A model generated the notes under the pieces. That model was not told the origin of the DNA and did no database searches. It worked only from the letters and a program-made list of their open reading frames with translations. Positions 26,299 through 34,773 of a DNA stretch of 42,356 bases are shown here, one piece after another. This DNA comes from Streptomyces albipurpureus. Its GTDB lineage: Bacteria > Actinomycetota > Actinomycetes > Streptomycetales > Streptomycetaceae. The stretch is from assembly GCF_023701525.1 (NCBI RefSeq), contig NZ_JAMQAW010000025.1, positions 96,468-138,823 on the forward strand, written 5' to 3'. Every line of letters begins with the position of its first letter. Within the stretch, counting starts at the first letter, position 1. The translations under genes were made by a program, and so were the position numbers.

Positions 26299-28209
26299 CT
26301 AGGAGCCGGGCTCCGGGTGGTTCGGGGACCGCCGGGTGTCCGACCAGGCCTCCCACAGAGCGGCGTAGGGCCCGTCAGCGGCCCGCAGCGCGTCATGGGT
26401 GCCGGTTTCCACTACGCGCCCGGCCTCCATGACCACGATCCGGTCAGCGCTGGCCGCCTGAGTGAGCCGATGGGCGACGATGAGTGCGGTACGACCGTCG
26501 ATCGCACGGGAGACGGCCTTCTCCAGGGCCCGTGCTCCGGTACTCCCCGCCTCCGCGGTGGCCTCGTCGAGGATCACCACCGGAGGGTCGGCGAGAATCA
26601 GCCGGGCCAGTGCCAGAGCCTGTGTCTGGGCTCCGCTGAGTCGGTGGCCGCCCTCGCCGATGACCGTCGCCATTCCATCAGGCAGTGCCTCGACCCAGCT
26701 CAGGGCGTCAACCCGGTCGAGAGCCGCCCGCAGTTCGGCGTCCGTGGCGCCAGCGCTGGCGAGTCGAAGGTCATCGGCGAGCGGGCCGGCGAAGACATGG
26801 GTCTCCTGAGTGATCAGGGCGACGGTACGCCGGATCGCTCCCGGCCCGATGTCCTCCAAGGACGCACCACCGAGCTCGATGGACCCCGTGGTCGGTCGGT
26901 GGATGCCGGCGATCAGTTTGGCCAGCGTGGTCTTACCGGCACCGCTCGCACCGACCAGGGCGACGCGTTCGCCGGGGCGCAGGGCCATGGCGACGTCGTG
27001 CAGGACCGGGTGGCCGCTTCGGTAGGAGTGACTCACCCCGGCCACCGCTACGGAGGAGTCCTTCGGCGCCAGGGGACGCTCGGGCTCCTTCGGGAGGGGC
27101 AGGTCCGCCACTCCGATGATGCGGGCGAGCCCGGCGATGGCCGACTGCGCATCGTCGATCAGCACCAGGGCGGAGTTGACGGGAGTGAAGAGGCTGTGGA
27201 AGTAGAGCGCGGCCGCCGTTGCCGTACCCAGGGACGCCGCCTCCGCTCGAACCAGCAGAAATCCCGTGGCCAGCACCGCGGCGAGCCCGATGAACTCGGC
27301 GATGTGCAGCCTGCTGTAGAAACGCAGCACCAGATGAACGCCGCGCATCGTCAGCCCGACCACGGACCATGATCGTTCCTCGACCCGCTCGCTGTGCTCC
27401 TTCTCCAGCCGGAAGGCGCGCACGGTGGAGCTGCCGCCGATGGTGTCGAGCAGTTGTTGCTGCTGAGCTCCGTTGGCCACCCGCTGCTCCGCGTAGAGCG
27501 GGACCGCGCGACGCACGTACCAGCGGGCGGTGTGGATCTGTACGGGGAGGGCCAGCAGGGCGGCGAGGAGGAACCGCCAGTCCAAAACGGCTAGGGCGCC
27601 CAGGGTCAACACGATCGCCAGCAGGGAGCGGGCCAACTCCGGAAGGGCGTTGCGGACGGCGTCGGCGGTGAGTGACACATCCCCGGTGACACGGACGGTC
27701 AGATCCCCCGAGCCGGCGCGCTCCACCTGTTCCAGGGGCAGGCCCAGAGCTCTTTCGATGAATCGTTCGCGCAGCTGGGCCAGGACGGACTCACCGAGGC
27801 GCGAGATCAAGGAGAGACCGGCAGCCGTGCTGAGTCCCTGGGCGACGGCGACGGCCGCCAGCAACAGCACGGTGGTGGTCAAGGCGCTGGGCGGGCGCTG
27901 GTCGGCGGCGATGTCGACGATACGGCCGAGCAGCGGCTGAGTGAGCAATCCGACGGCGGTTGCGATGACCATGACCGCGAAGCCGCCGATGGCCAGCCGG
28001 CGGTGGGGGCGTAGGAGCTCGGCGACGGCTGCGCGGGTGCGGGCAGCGGTGGCGATGGGCAGGAGGGTGCGCTCGGGTTCATCGCCCGCCGGGGCCGTCG
28101 GCGAGCCCTCGCCCACCGGGTCGGCGGTGGGGGGCGCGTCGGATCGGCTGGGGGACCTGGAGCCCTCCGCCGCCTCGTCCCCGTACGGCTGGTGTTGACG
28201 GTCGGTCAT
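26299..28209 (-). CDS. ABC exporter half-transporter with intact nucleotide-binding domain
   Basis: A 636-residue half-transporter: a hydrophilic Pro/Ser-rich N-terminus (1-65), a six-helix membrane domain (about 70-350) and an ATPase domain. Walker A GASGAGKTT (420-428), Walker B VVILDEA with E549 and the switch histidine H580 are intact, but the signature is LSGAQ (524-528) rather than LSGGQ. Its ATG overlaps the stop of the upstream half-transporter (ATGA), so the two are translationally coupled and surely form a heterodimer. By position it should export the siderophore; import of an exporter-fold type, as in mycobacterial IrtAB, is the alternative, though no siderophore-interacting domain is present. 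Confidence 0.9.
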   Translation of the reverse strand: MTDRQHQPYGDEAAEGSRSPSRSDAPPTADPVGEGSPTAPAGDEPERTLLPIATAARTRAAVAELLRPHRRLAIGGFAVMVIATAVGLLTQPLLGRIVDIAADQRPPSALTTTVLLLAAVAVAQGLSTAAGLSLISRLGESVLAQLRERFIERALGLPLEQVERAGSGDLTVRVTGDVSLTADAVRNALPELARSLLAIVLTLGALAVLDWRFLLAALLALPVQIHTARWYVRRAVPLYAEQRVANGAQQQQLLDTIGGSSTVRAFRLEKEHSERVEERSWSVVGLTMRGVHLVLRFYSRLHIAEFIGLAAVLATGFLLVRAEAASLGTATAAALYFHSLFTPVNSALVLIDDAQSAIAGLARIIGVADLPLPKEPERPLAPKDSSVAVAGVSHSYRSGHPVLHDVAMALRPGERVALVGASGAGKTTLAKLIAGIHRPTTGSIELGGASLEDIGPGAIRRTVALITQETHVFAGPLADDLRLASAGATDAELRAALDRVDALSWVEALPDGMATVIGEGGHRLSGAQTQALALARLILADPPVVILDEATAEAGSTGARALEKAVSRAIDGRTALIVAHRLTQAASADRIVVMEAGRVVETGTHDALRAADGPYAALWEAWSDTRRSPNHPEPGS

Positions 28210-29900
28210 GAGAGCACCGCCGTGCGGTAGGTGACATGGTCTCGGACGAGTTCGACATGGGCCGCGGTGCTGGTGGTGCTGCCGCCCTCGATCAGGACGA
28301 CGCGGTCGGTCATCGCCAGCAGTGCCGGGCTGGTGGTGACCACCACCGTGGTACGGCCGTGGCGTAGTTCCCTGAGCCCGGCGGCGATCTTGGCCTCGGT
28401 GACCGCGTCGACCGCGGTTGCCGGATCGTGGAGGACCAGCACGGGGGCGTCAACCGCGAGAGCCCGCGCCAGCGCCACCCGTTGCCGCTGGCCACCGGAG
28501 AGCGAGCGGCCACGCTCTGTCACCGCGGTCCCTCCTCCCTGGGGCAGTGTGAGGGCGACCTCGTCCGCGCCCGAGGCGGCCATGGCACGGGCGATGGAGT
28601 CCGCGGAGTCGGCGGCTGCGAAGACATTGCTGAGGAGGGTGCCCTCGAACAGGTCCGCGTCGTGTTCGGCGACCAGGATCGCCGTGCGCAGATCTCCGGG
28701 ATCGAGGGTGCTCAGCGCGACTCCATCCAGCTCCACCACACCGCTGTCGGGGTCGAAGCGGCGAGCCAGCAGGCCGAGGAGCGCGGTGGCGTCGGCGGGC
28801 TCGGTGGCAACCACACCGACGATCTCGCCGGGGGCGACTTCGAGATCGAGGGCTTGAAGCGATCCATGGGAGACATCGCGCAGTTGGATCCGTCCTCGTA
28901 CGGGACGGGGAAGGGTACCGGTGCCGGAGAGCACGGCGCCCTCGGTGGCGAGCACCTCGGCGATCCTGGCGGCCGAGGCCCGGCCCTGTGCCAGTTCCGC
29001 GTTGACCCAGGAGAACTCCGAGAGCGGACCCAGCAGGAACAACGCCAGACCCACCGCCGAGACCAACTCGCCCAGGCTGATGTCGCCCTCGGTGGCCAGA
29101 CGTCCACCGACCAGGGCGACCAGGGCGATGAAGACACCGGTCAGCGCGAGTACGAGTCCGTTCTGCCATGCCCCGGCGCGCGCCGCACGGAGGGTGGCGG
29201 TGAGCGAGTCACCGCTGGTGCGGCGGTAGCGGGCGACGGCAGCGGGTTCAGCGCCGATGCCCTTGAGAACGCGCAGCCCCGTCACCAGATCCGCCGCCAC
29301 ACCCGACGCGTGGGCGGCGCGCTCCTGTTCTGCCTCACTGCGCCGCTCCAAGGGCTTGCTCAACAGATGCCCCAGCCACAGGAGTAGCGGTGTGCCCAGC
29401 AGGACCACCAGGCCGAGCAGGGCAGAGATCCGCACCAGGACGACCGCGCTGACCAGCAGTCCCATCAGGGCTGAGATGCCAACGATCAGCGCCATACAGA
29501 CGGCGCCAACGCGCTTGGCGTCCTGCGTGGCGATATTGGTCAGTTCACCGGAGAGCCGCCCGCCCATCGCTTGGCCCTCGGGCGCGAGCAGCCGACCCAC
29601 AAGGCGGGTCCGCAGCCGGTGGGCCGCCGTCTCCGCGGCGCGCTCCCCCGCACGGGCGCCAAAGCGAAAACTGAAGGAGAGACCGATGTAGATGACCCCG
29701 AGGGCGACGATTCCGAGCACCAGCCCGGTCGCATCCCCCTGGGCGACACCGCGGTCGATCACCACGCCGATCACCACGGGCACCAGGGCCTCGCCGGCCT
29801 GATGGCCCGCCCCCAAGAGCGAGCCAAGCACGACATCGCGCCGCTGCCCGGCCACCGAAGTCCTGAGAACTACCTTTCCCGACAGGGTTGTTGAACCCAC
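28206..29900 (-). CDS. ABC exporter half-transporter with degenerate nucleotide-binding domain
   Basis: A membrane domain (about 25-300) is followed by an ATPase domain that has lost most catalytic motifs. The Walker A position reads VVATEPADAT (363-372) with no GKS/T, the Q-loop glutamine is replaced (VAEHD), Walker B is LVLHDP with proline at the catalytic glutamate, and the switch histidine is missing (VVVTTSPAL). Only the signature LSGGQ (467-471) is perfect. This is the expected partner of the downstream half-transporter, whose Walker motifs are intact. I chose the GTG at 29900, with GGAGG six bases upstream; an ATG at 29933 has no Shine-Dalgarno. An iron box lies 50 bp upstream. Confidence 0.88.
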   Translation of the reverse strand: MGSTTLSGKVVLRTSVAGQRRDVVLGSLLGAGHQAGEALVPVVIGVVIDRGVAQGDATGLVLGIVALGVIYIGLSFSFRFGARAGERAAETAAHRLRTRLVGRLLAPEGQAMGGRLSGELTNIATQDAKRVGAVCMALIVGISALMGLLVSAVVLVRISALLGLVVLLGTPLLLWLGHLLSKPLERRSEAEQERAAHASGVAADLVTGLRVLKGIGAEPAAVARYRRTSGDSLTATLRAARAGAWQNGLVLALTGVFIALVALVGGRLATEGDISLGELVSAVGLALFLLGPLSEFSWVNAELAQGRASAARIAEVLATEGAVLSGTGTLPRPVRGRIQLRDVSHGSLQALDLEVAPGEIVGVVATEPADATALLGLLARRFDPDSGVVELDGVALSTLDPGDLRTAILVAEHDADLFEGTLLSNVFAAADSADSIARAMAASGADEVALTLPQGGGTAVTERGRSLSGGQRQRVALARALAVDAPVLVLHDPATAVDAVTEAKIAAGLRELRHGRTTVVVTTSPALLAMTDRVVLIEGGSTTSTAAHVELVRDHVTYRTAVLS

Positions 29901-29950
29901 CGCACCCCTCCGGCACCGTCCCGCAGTGCCCATCGAAAGAGCACGAGAAT

Positions 29951-29969
29951 TTAGGTAAGGCTAGACTAA
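29951..29969. promoter_or_regulatory. Iron box 4, upstream of the ABC exporter operon
   Basis: TTAGGTAAGGCTAGACTAA fits the DmdR/IdeR consensus at most positions. It lies between the end of the double-HTH gene and the first half-transporter on the minus strand, and predicts iron repression of the exporter and perhaps the downstream binding protein. Confidence 0.82.
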
Positions 29970-30054
29970 GTTCCAGCCGATGCCCACCCTTGGTCCGCCC
30001 CTCGGGCACAGTGAGGCCCATGGTGCGGGAGGGGATCGCGTCGAAGCGAACGCC

Positions 30055-30744
30055 TCAACCGCTCGGGCGGCCGGGGTCACCACCGTCGCACTGCGGCGCC
30101 TCGGACTCCTCCGCACAGACCCGGAGGGAATGCCCCGTACCAGGGCCGGCATGGCGGGAATCCCGCACCGCTCCCACTTCCACACCCTGATCAAGCCGGA
30201 TCAGCCGATAGCGCTGTTCATACGGCGACCTTCTGCGCCGATCCGCCTTCTTGGGCCTGGCTCGGCGCGCGGCGGCGACCAACGCGGCGACCTCGGGGCT
30301 CTCCCTGCGCAGCCGATAGAGGGCACGCCCCGACATTCCCACGAGCGCCGCGGCCGGGCCGTGGAGCGCGCCGTTGCGTAGCGCCCGCAGCAGTACGCGC
30401 AGGGCGGCGGGGTTCAGCGGGCCCGCCAATCCCGCGGTCTGCGCTCGGGCCATATCGGTGGCCGCGGCCATGGCGGCGGCGAAAGACGGGTCCTGTGACT
30501 GCCAGTTGAGCAGGAGCCGTTCGGAGACACCCGCGGCCATGGCGCAGCCGGCCGAGTTCAGTCCGAGTGCCGCGGCCCGCAGGGCGTCGGCCATTCTGGC
30601 AGCGGTCTCATCGCGGAGACTGGGCCCTTTGCGCAGGGCGTAGAGCAAGGAGCGGTCAATATCCTCGTGCACGTCGAGACGGGCTACCACGCCATCGGCC
30701 CATGCCTCCAACGAGTTCGCAGGAGTCTCCCCGTACTCATCCAC
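30055..30744 (-). CDS. Unrecognised protein with two tandem helix-turn-helix-like repeats
   Basis: A 229-residue protein of unknown family. It carries two similar segments, about 61-95 and 124-158, each with the pattern A-x-VG(V/M)S-x-R-x-L-x(3)-R/Q-x(2)-P-x(2)-AA: AAGVSERLLLNWQSQDPSFA and ALVGMSGRALYRLRRESPEVA. They resemble the helix-turn-helix of transposase or terminase small-subunit proteins. A basic stretch, RRARPKKADRRRR, follows at 160-172, and the last 40 residues look unstructured. This suggests DNA binding, but no function can be assigned. The GTG start has AAGG about nine bases upstream, and iron box 5 sits 15 bp from it. The frame stays open far upstream, but that part lies antisense to the amidohydrolase and is not coding. 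Confidence 0.7.
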   Translation of the reverse strand: MDEYGETPANSLEAWADGVVARLDVHEDIDRSLLYALRKGPSLRDETAARMADALRAAALGLNSAGCAMAAGVSERLLLNWQSQDPSFAAAMAAATDMARAQTAGLAGPLNPAALRVLLRALRNGALHGPAAALVGMSGRALYRLRRESPEVAALVAAARRARPKKADRRRRSPYEQRYRLIRLDQGVEVGAVRDSRHAGPGTGHSLRVCAEESEAPQCDGGDPGRPSG

Positions 30745-30758
30745 ACCGCAACACCTTC

Positions 30759-30777
30759 TTAGGTTAGCCTCACCTAA
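30759..30777. promoter_or_regulatory. Iron box 5, divergent between double-HTH gene and amidohydrolase
   Basis: TTAGGTTAGCCTCACCTAA matches TTAGGTTAGSCTCACCTAA completely, making it the best iron box of the window. It is 15 bp upstream of the double-HTH start and 100 bp upstream of the amidohydrolase start, so control of the first is more certain than of the second. Confidence 0.92.
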
Positions 30778-30876
30778 ACATAGTCCTTTCTGCATCGATA
30801 TGGACCCCACCCAGGCGTGACTTCGTATCACTAGAGGGAATTCAGACGGTTCTCGTTCCACCGGAGGGATACGCCC

Positions 30877-32448
30877 ATGCTCTGCACAAGGATCACCAAC
30901 GCCAACATCATCACCATGGACCCAGCCCGTCCCGCCGGCCATGAACTCGGCATCTGGCGAGGGCTGATCGTCGGGGTCGACGATGAAGTGGCCGCGCTCC
31001 CCGCCCGGCGTGTTCTGGACCTCGGCGGGGCAACGCTTCTTCCTGGATTCATCGATGCCCATGTGCATCTGATGTGGGCGGGGCTGGCCGCCCGGGCGGT
31101 GAGCATCGCGCCCAGCACCGCCATCGACGACATCCTCAGCACGGTCGCTACCGCGGCCGCGGCCACGGCACCGGACGACTGGGTGGAGTTGTCCGGATAC
31201 GATCAGCGCCCGTTGGGCCGTCATCTGACCGCCGCGGAGTTGGACACCGTGAGCGCGGGCCGCAAGGTCTTCCTCGGGCATGTCTCCGGCCATGGTTGTG
31301 TGGTGAACACCGCGGTCCTTGACCTGCTGCCGGTCGGCTCGACGCGTACGGCGGGCTTTCTCGCGGAGGAAGCCATGGCAGCCGCACGGCTGTTGCGGCC
31401 ACCGCGGTCGCTGGTGGAACTGGCGGCGGCGATCGAGCAGGCAGCGGGCGTCTGTCGTACGGAAGGCATCACGGCCTGTGCCGAGGCCGGCCTCGGTAGC
31501 GAACTCTTCGCCTATGGCCCGCTCGATGCCGGCGCCTTCCAACTAGCCCTGGACCAGGGTCGACTGACGGTTCGCACCCAACTCATGGTGGCGGCGAACG
31601 CCTTGGGCCCGGTGGAGGCATCGCCCCACGATCGAACCACCCACGCCATCAGTCTTGGGCTGCGCAGTGGTTTTGGAGACGGCAGGCTCTCGTTGGGAGC
31701 ACTCAAGATCTTCACCGACGGCGGAATGATGGCACGAACGGCCGCACTCAGCAGCCCCTACCAGGGCTCCTCGGAATCAGGGCAGTTGCAGCAGACCGCC
31801 AGACCGCTGAAGGACATCATTGTCGAGGGACATCTCGCGGGTTGGCAGCTCGCCGTGCACGCCATCGGCGATCGGGCGGTCGATGTCGCACTCGACGCCC
31901 TGGCGGAAGCCCAGCGCCAGCACCCCCGCCCCCACGCTCGCCACCGCATCGAACACGCGGGCCTCGTCCGCCCCGACCAGTTGCCGAGATTCGCCGCACT
32001 CGGGGTGTCCGCTGTCATCCAACCCGGCTTCCTGAGGCACTTCGGTGACGACTACGCCGCGATCATGGGCGATGAGCGTGCGCCCTGGCTCTACCGTGGC
32101 AGGGGCTTCCTCGACAACGGCGTACGCCTGGTGGGAAGTTCGGACCGGCCGGTCGCCGATGGCGCTCCCCTGCGGGCCATCCAGTTCATGGTGGAACGGG
32201 CCTCGCTCTCGGGGCAGATCATCGGTCCGGACGAGGGAGTCACGGTCGAGGAGGCACTGCGCGCCTACACCTCGGACGCCGCATACACCTGCCACTGGGA
32301 AGACAGCGCGGGAACCATCTCCGCAGGCAAGCGGGCAGACCTTGTGGTGCTCGCCGACGATCCCAGGAGAGTGCCTTCCTCCGCCATCGGGAGCATCGAG
32401 GTGCTCGGAACGTTCCTGGAGGGCGAGAGTGAATCGTATGGGCTCTGA
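30877..32448 (+). CDS. YtcJ-type metal-dependent amidohydrolase (amidohydrolase family 3)
   Basis: A 523-residue TIM-barrel hydrolase of the amidohydrolase superfamily. Probable metal and active-site marks are HVH (62-64), K277 in GALKIFTDGG (the position carboxylated in this superfamily), H328 in HAIGD, H360 in RIEHAG and D423 in SSDRP. It has no signal peptide, so it acts in the cytosol. GGAGGG precedes the ATG. The natural substrate of this family is generally unknown. Its position across a consensus iron box from a siderophore gene suggests a role in siderophore turnover, release or salvage, for instance hydrolysis of an amide or hydroxamate, but this is speculation; it could equally be a neighbour read from a separate promoter. 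Confidence 0.88.
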   Translation: MLCTRITNANIITMDPARPAGHELGIWRGLIVGVDDEVAALPARRVLDLGGATLLPGFIDAHVHLMWAGLAARAVSIAPSTAIDDILSTVATAAAATAPDDWVELSGYDQRPLGRHLTAAELDTVSAGRKVFLGHVSGHGCVVNTAVLDLLPVGSTRTAGFLAEEAMAAARLLRPPRSLVELAAAIEQAAGVCRTEGITACAEAGLGSELFAYGPLDAGAFQLALDQGRLTVRTQLMVAANALGPVEASPHDRTTHAISLGLRSGFGDGRLSLGALKIFTDGGMMARTAALSSPYQGSSESGQLQQTARPLKDIIVEGHLAGWQLAVHAIGDRAVDVALDALAEAQRQHPRPHARHRIEHAGLVRPDQLPRFAALGVSAVIQPGFLRHFGDDYAAIMGDERAPWLYRGRGFLDNGVRLVGSSDRPVADGAPLRAIQFMVERASLSGQIIGPDEGVTVEEALRAYTSDAAYTCHWEDSAGTISAGKRADLVVLADDPRRVPSSAIGSIEVLGTFLEGESESYGL

Positions 32449-32646
32449 AGCCGAGCCGCACACTGTCACACCACCACACCAGGACCTGTCCGGCGGCGGC
32501 CACCCCGTTCGCGTCGCGCTGACTTGAGCGCTTGCTCCGACACACCGGACCTCGGTCCTGGTGGACCGGACGGCGGGCTGGAGACGAATGCATTCTTCAG
32601 ACACCCGCGCGGATGCGGCGGTGTCACAGCAGCCCAGGTCCGGATC

Positions 32647-33204
32647 TCAACCGCTGCTCGGCTGGAGCGAAAGCGTCGCCCAGACCGTCTTGCCCCGTGG
32701 CGGGGTCAGCGACCAGGACCAGGTCCGGCTCAGCGCGCTGATCAGTGCGAGCCCCCGACCGCCCAGCGCCGAGGCTTCCGCATCACGCGGACACGGCGGG
32801 TTGGAACTGGGGTCGGTGACCGCGCAGACCAGCTCATCGGGGTGGAGGAAGATGCCGAGCCAGACGGGGTACTCCCCCAGGTCACCGGCTCCCGGCTCCA
32901 GTGCGTGCTGAACGGCGTTGGTCACCAACTCGCTGACGACCAGTCCCGCGTCAGGTAGTACCCGCTGAAGTGCCCATCGATCCAGGGTGGATGCGAGAAA
33001 GCGTCGAGCCTGGGGCGCGTTGCGCAGCTGGCCATCCAGGCCGCAAGCCGCGAAACCTGCCGGACGGACGCCCTGGCCCGCTCCCCACGGCTGCTCGCTC
33101 GACGCGGTTAAGCCCAACGGCCAGCGCACACCGGGGGCGGCCTCGCGCAACCGGCCGCCGTACCTGGTGCTCGCGTTCGCCGAGGCTGACACATGGGTCG
33201 TCAC
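32647..33204 (-). CDS. ATP-binding anti-sigma-type regulator (RsbW/SpoIIAB-like HATPase)
   Basis: A 185-residue cytosolic protein with a GHKL ATPase domain and about 55 less conserved residues in front. The N-box ELVTNAVQHA (92-101, N96), a G1-like DPSSNPP (131-137) and G2 GGRGLALI (148-155) are visible. Such proteins are abundant in Streptomyces and bind or phosphorylate regulatory partners. The start is GTG. The gene diverges from a DUF397 gene and an XRE regulator, a frequent Streptomyces trio, and does not belong to the siderophore pathway by content or by iron box. Confidence 0.9.
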   Translation of the reverse strand: MTTHVSASANASTRYGGRLREAAPGVRWPLGLTASSEQPWGAGQGVRPAGFAACGLDGQLRNAPQARRFLASTLDRWALQRVLPDAGLVVSELVTNAVQHALEPGAGDLGEYPVWLGIFLHPDELVCAVTDPSSNPPCPRDAEASALGGRGLALISALSRTWSWSLTPPRGKTVWATLSLQPSSG

Positions 33205-33287
33205 TGGTCATGTCCCCCTGGAGGCTGCGGACTTCGGGCGCTGTAGCAGCCGCCGTGAGGACGAGTATGGTCGAGTATCACGTCGGA

Positions 33288-33322
33288 ATGCAATTGCATC
33301 TGAGATTGCAAATGGGATTGCA
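33288..33322. promoter_or_regulatory. Triple ATTGCA repeat, candidate operator
   Basis: ATTGCA occurs at 33293, 33305 and 33317, an exact 12-bp pitch. The first copy is part of the palindrome ATGCAATTGCAT (33288-33299). The stretch is markedly AT-richer than its surroundings and lies in the divergent promoter between the anti-sigma-type gene and the DUF397 gene. It is probably a binding array for a regulator, most simply the XRE protein encoded next door. Confidence 0.55.
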
Positions 33323-33342
33323 TAGACCGGTACCATTTGGCA

Positions 33343-33356
33343 CGAACGTACGTTCG
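33343..33356. promoter_or_regulatory. 14-bp perfect palindrome before DUF397 gene
   Basis: CGAACGTACGTTCG is a perfect inverted repeat ending 20 bp before the GTG start of the DUF397 gene. A dimeric regulator could bind here; no known site is recognised. Confidence 0.45.
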
Positions 33357-33376
33357 GAGAGCAAGGGGCTGTTGCG

Positions 33377-33613
33377 GTGGAGCGTTTCTTCAACGGCATG
33401 AGGGCCGACACCCTGAGTGCGGCAACATGGACAAAAAGCAGTTACAGCAACGCAACGGGAAACTGTGTGGAGTTCGCACAACTACCGGGCGGACGGGTCG
33501 CGATACGCAACTCCCGGGACCCGCAGGGGCCGGCCCTGATCTATACGCGGGACGAGATAGCCGCGTTCGTGGCAGGAGCCAGAGGTGGCGACTTTGATTC
33601 TGTGATTGGCTGA
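33377..33613 (+). CDS. DUF397 protein
   Basis: A 78-residue protein with the DUF397 pattern: TWTKSSYSNATGNCVEFA, then VAIRNSRDP and a C-terminal FVAGARGGDFD. These small actinobacterial proteins are almost always encoded beside a Scr1-type XRE regulator and act with it as a partner or antagonist pair. The start is GTG with AAGGGG upstream. The XRE gene follows 86 bp downstream on the same strand. Confidence 0.93.
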   Translation: MERFFNGMRADTLSAATWTKSSYSNATGNCVEFAQLPGGRVAIRNSRDPQGPALIYTRDEIAAFVAGARGGDFDSVIG

Positions 33614-33699
33614 AAAGCTTCTAGGGAACGTCGTGTTCCATATCTGAGAAGCATCGGTAGGGGATACTGGCACCTTCCCAGCGTCCGCAGGAGCGCCCG

Positions 33700-34602
33700 A
33701 TGGCTGCAACCGACCCGAACGAGTCGTTGTTCGTACGACCCCTGGGGGCGGTGGAGAAGAACCCGACCGCACTGAAGGTGATCCTCGGCGGCAAACTACG
33801 CGAACTGCGAGTTGCCGCCGGGCTCGACCCGGCTGATGTGGATGGTCGACTCGGCTTTTCACGCTCGAAAACAAGCCGAATCGAACTGGGGCGCCATGGG
33901 TGCAAAAACGCCGATGCCCTTGCGCTTCTCGGCCTCTACGGGGTTGACGGCGAGGAGCGCATAGCCGAGTTCCTGCGGCTGGTCGAACAGTCCCATAGAC
34001 CGGACTGGTGGCGCTCCTTCAACGATGTGCTCTCCGACTTCTTCACCCCGCTCGTGGCCCTGGAGGGCGCGGCAGAGCGCATCCGTACCTACGAGCCGTT
34101 CTACGTACCCGGGCTGCTCCAGATTCCCGAGTACACCACCGCTGTGATCACGAACGGCCCGGAGCATCTCCTCTCCCACGATGTGATGCGCCGGGTCGAG
34201 CTGCGGCAGGAGCGGCAGCGGCATCTTGACGAGCCGGACGCACCTCATCTGTGGACCGTCCTCGATGAGTCCGTGCTGCTGCGCACGGTCGGCGGCCCGG
34301 AGGTGATGCGGGCGCAACTCAAGCACCTCATCGCCATGATGGAGCGCCCGAGGGTCTCCCTTCAGATCGCCCCTCTCGATGTGTCGGCAGCGGTGGGTGT
34401 CGGGACCGGTGTCACCTATCTGCGTTTCGCCCTGGGCGGTCTGAAGGACGCCGTCTACATCGAGCATCTGACCGACTCGACGTTCACCCAGAAGCCGCAG
34501 ACCGTCGAGCAGTACCGCAACATGCTGGACCGGCTCGGCGCCTGCGCCCTGACCCCCGCGGAGTCCCGGGCCATGTTGGAGAAACGACTCGACGCCTACT
34601 GA
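33700..34602 (+). CDS. XRE-family regulator with DUF5753 (Scr1-type)
   Basis: A 300-residue DNA-binding protein: helix-turn-helix at about 30-75 (GGKLRELRVAAG, GFSRSKTSRIELGR), then the DUF5753 domain beginning at IRTYEPFYVPGLLQIPEYTTAVI. Typical length for the family. Together with the DUF397 gene and the divergent ATPase it forms a self-contained regulatory unit, which probably controls its own divergent promoter through the repeats there. Targets outside the unit are unknown. Confidence 0.93.
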   Translation: MAATDPNESLFVRPLGAVEKNPTALKVILGGKLRELRVAAGLDPADVDGRLGFSRSKTSRIELGRHGCKNADALALLGLYGVDGEERIAEFLRLVEQSHRPDWWRSFNDVLSDFFTPLVALEGAAERIRTYEPFYVPGLLQIPEYTTAVITNGPEHLLSHDVMRRVELRQERQRHLDEPDAPHLWTVLDESVLLRTVGGPEVMRAQLKHLIAMMERPRVSLQIAPLDVSAAVGVGTGVTYLRFALGGLKDAVYIEHLTDSTFTQKPQTVEQYRNMLDRLGACALTPAESRAMLEKRLDAY

Positions 34603-34610
34603 TCGCATAC

Positions 34611-34652
34611 GAAAGGCCACCCCTGAGAGGCGAATTCCAGGGGTGGCCTTTC
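34611..34652. terminator. Terminator after the XRE gene
   Basis: A perfect 15-bp stem (34611-34625 with 34638-34652) has a 12-base loop and ends in CCTTTC. It starts 8 bp after the XRE stop codon. Confidence 0.88.
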
Positions 34653-34742
34653 GCGTGAGGGCGCCGGTCCAGCCATCGGCAGGGGGGCCGGCGATTGGCA
34701 GAGGGCGCCGACTCGTTCGGCTCGACCTTGGCCCGCGAGCGC

Positions 34743-34760
34743 GACGGACGGACGGACGGA
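34743..34760 (+). repeat. GACG microsatellite
   Basis: Four and a half copies of the tetramer GACG lie between two terminators in non-coding DNA. A likely site of slippage variation between strains, with no evident function. Confidence 0.8.
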
Positions 34761-34773
34761 AGCACCGAAACCG

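Noticed and set aside
30745..31542. Upstream 266-codon extension of the double-HTH frame on the minus strand
   Set aside because: It lies antisense to the amidohydrolase, whose motifs and ribosome site are clear; iron box 5 and a good GTG start at 30744 mark the real beginning.
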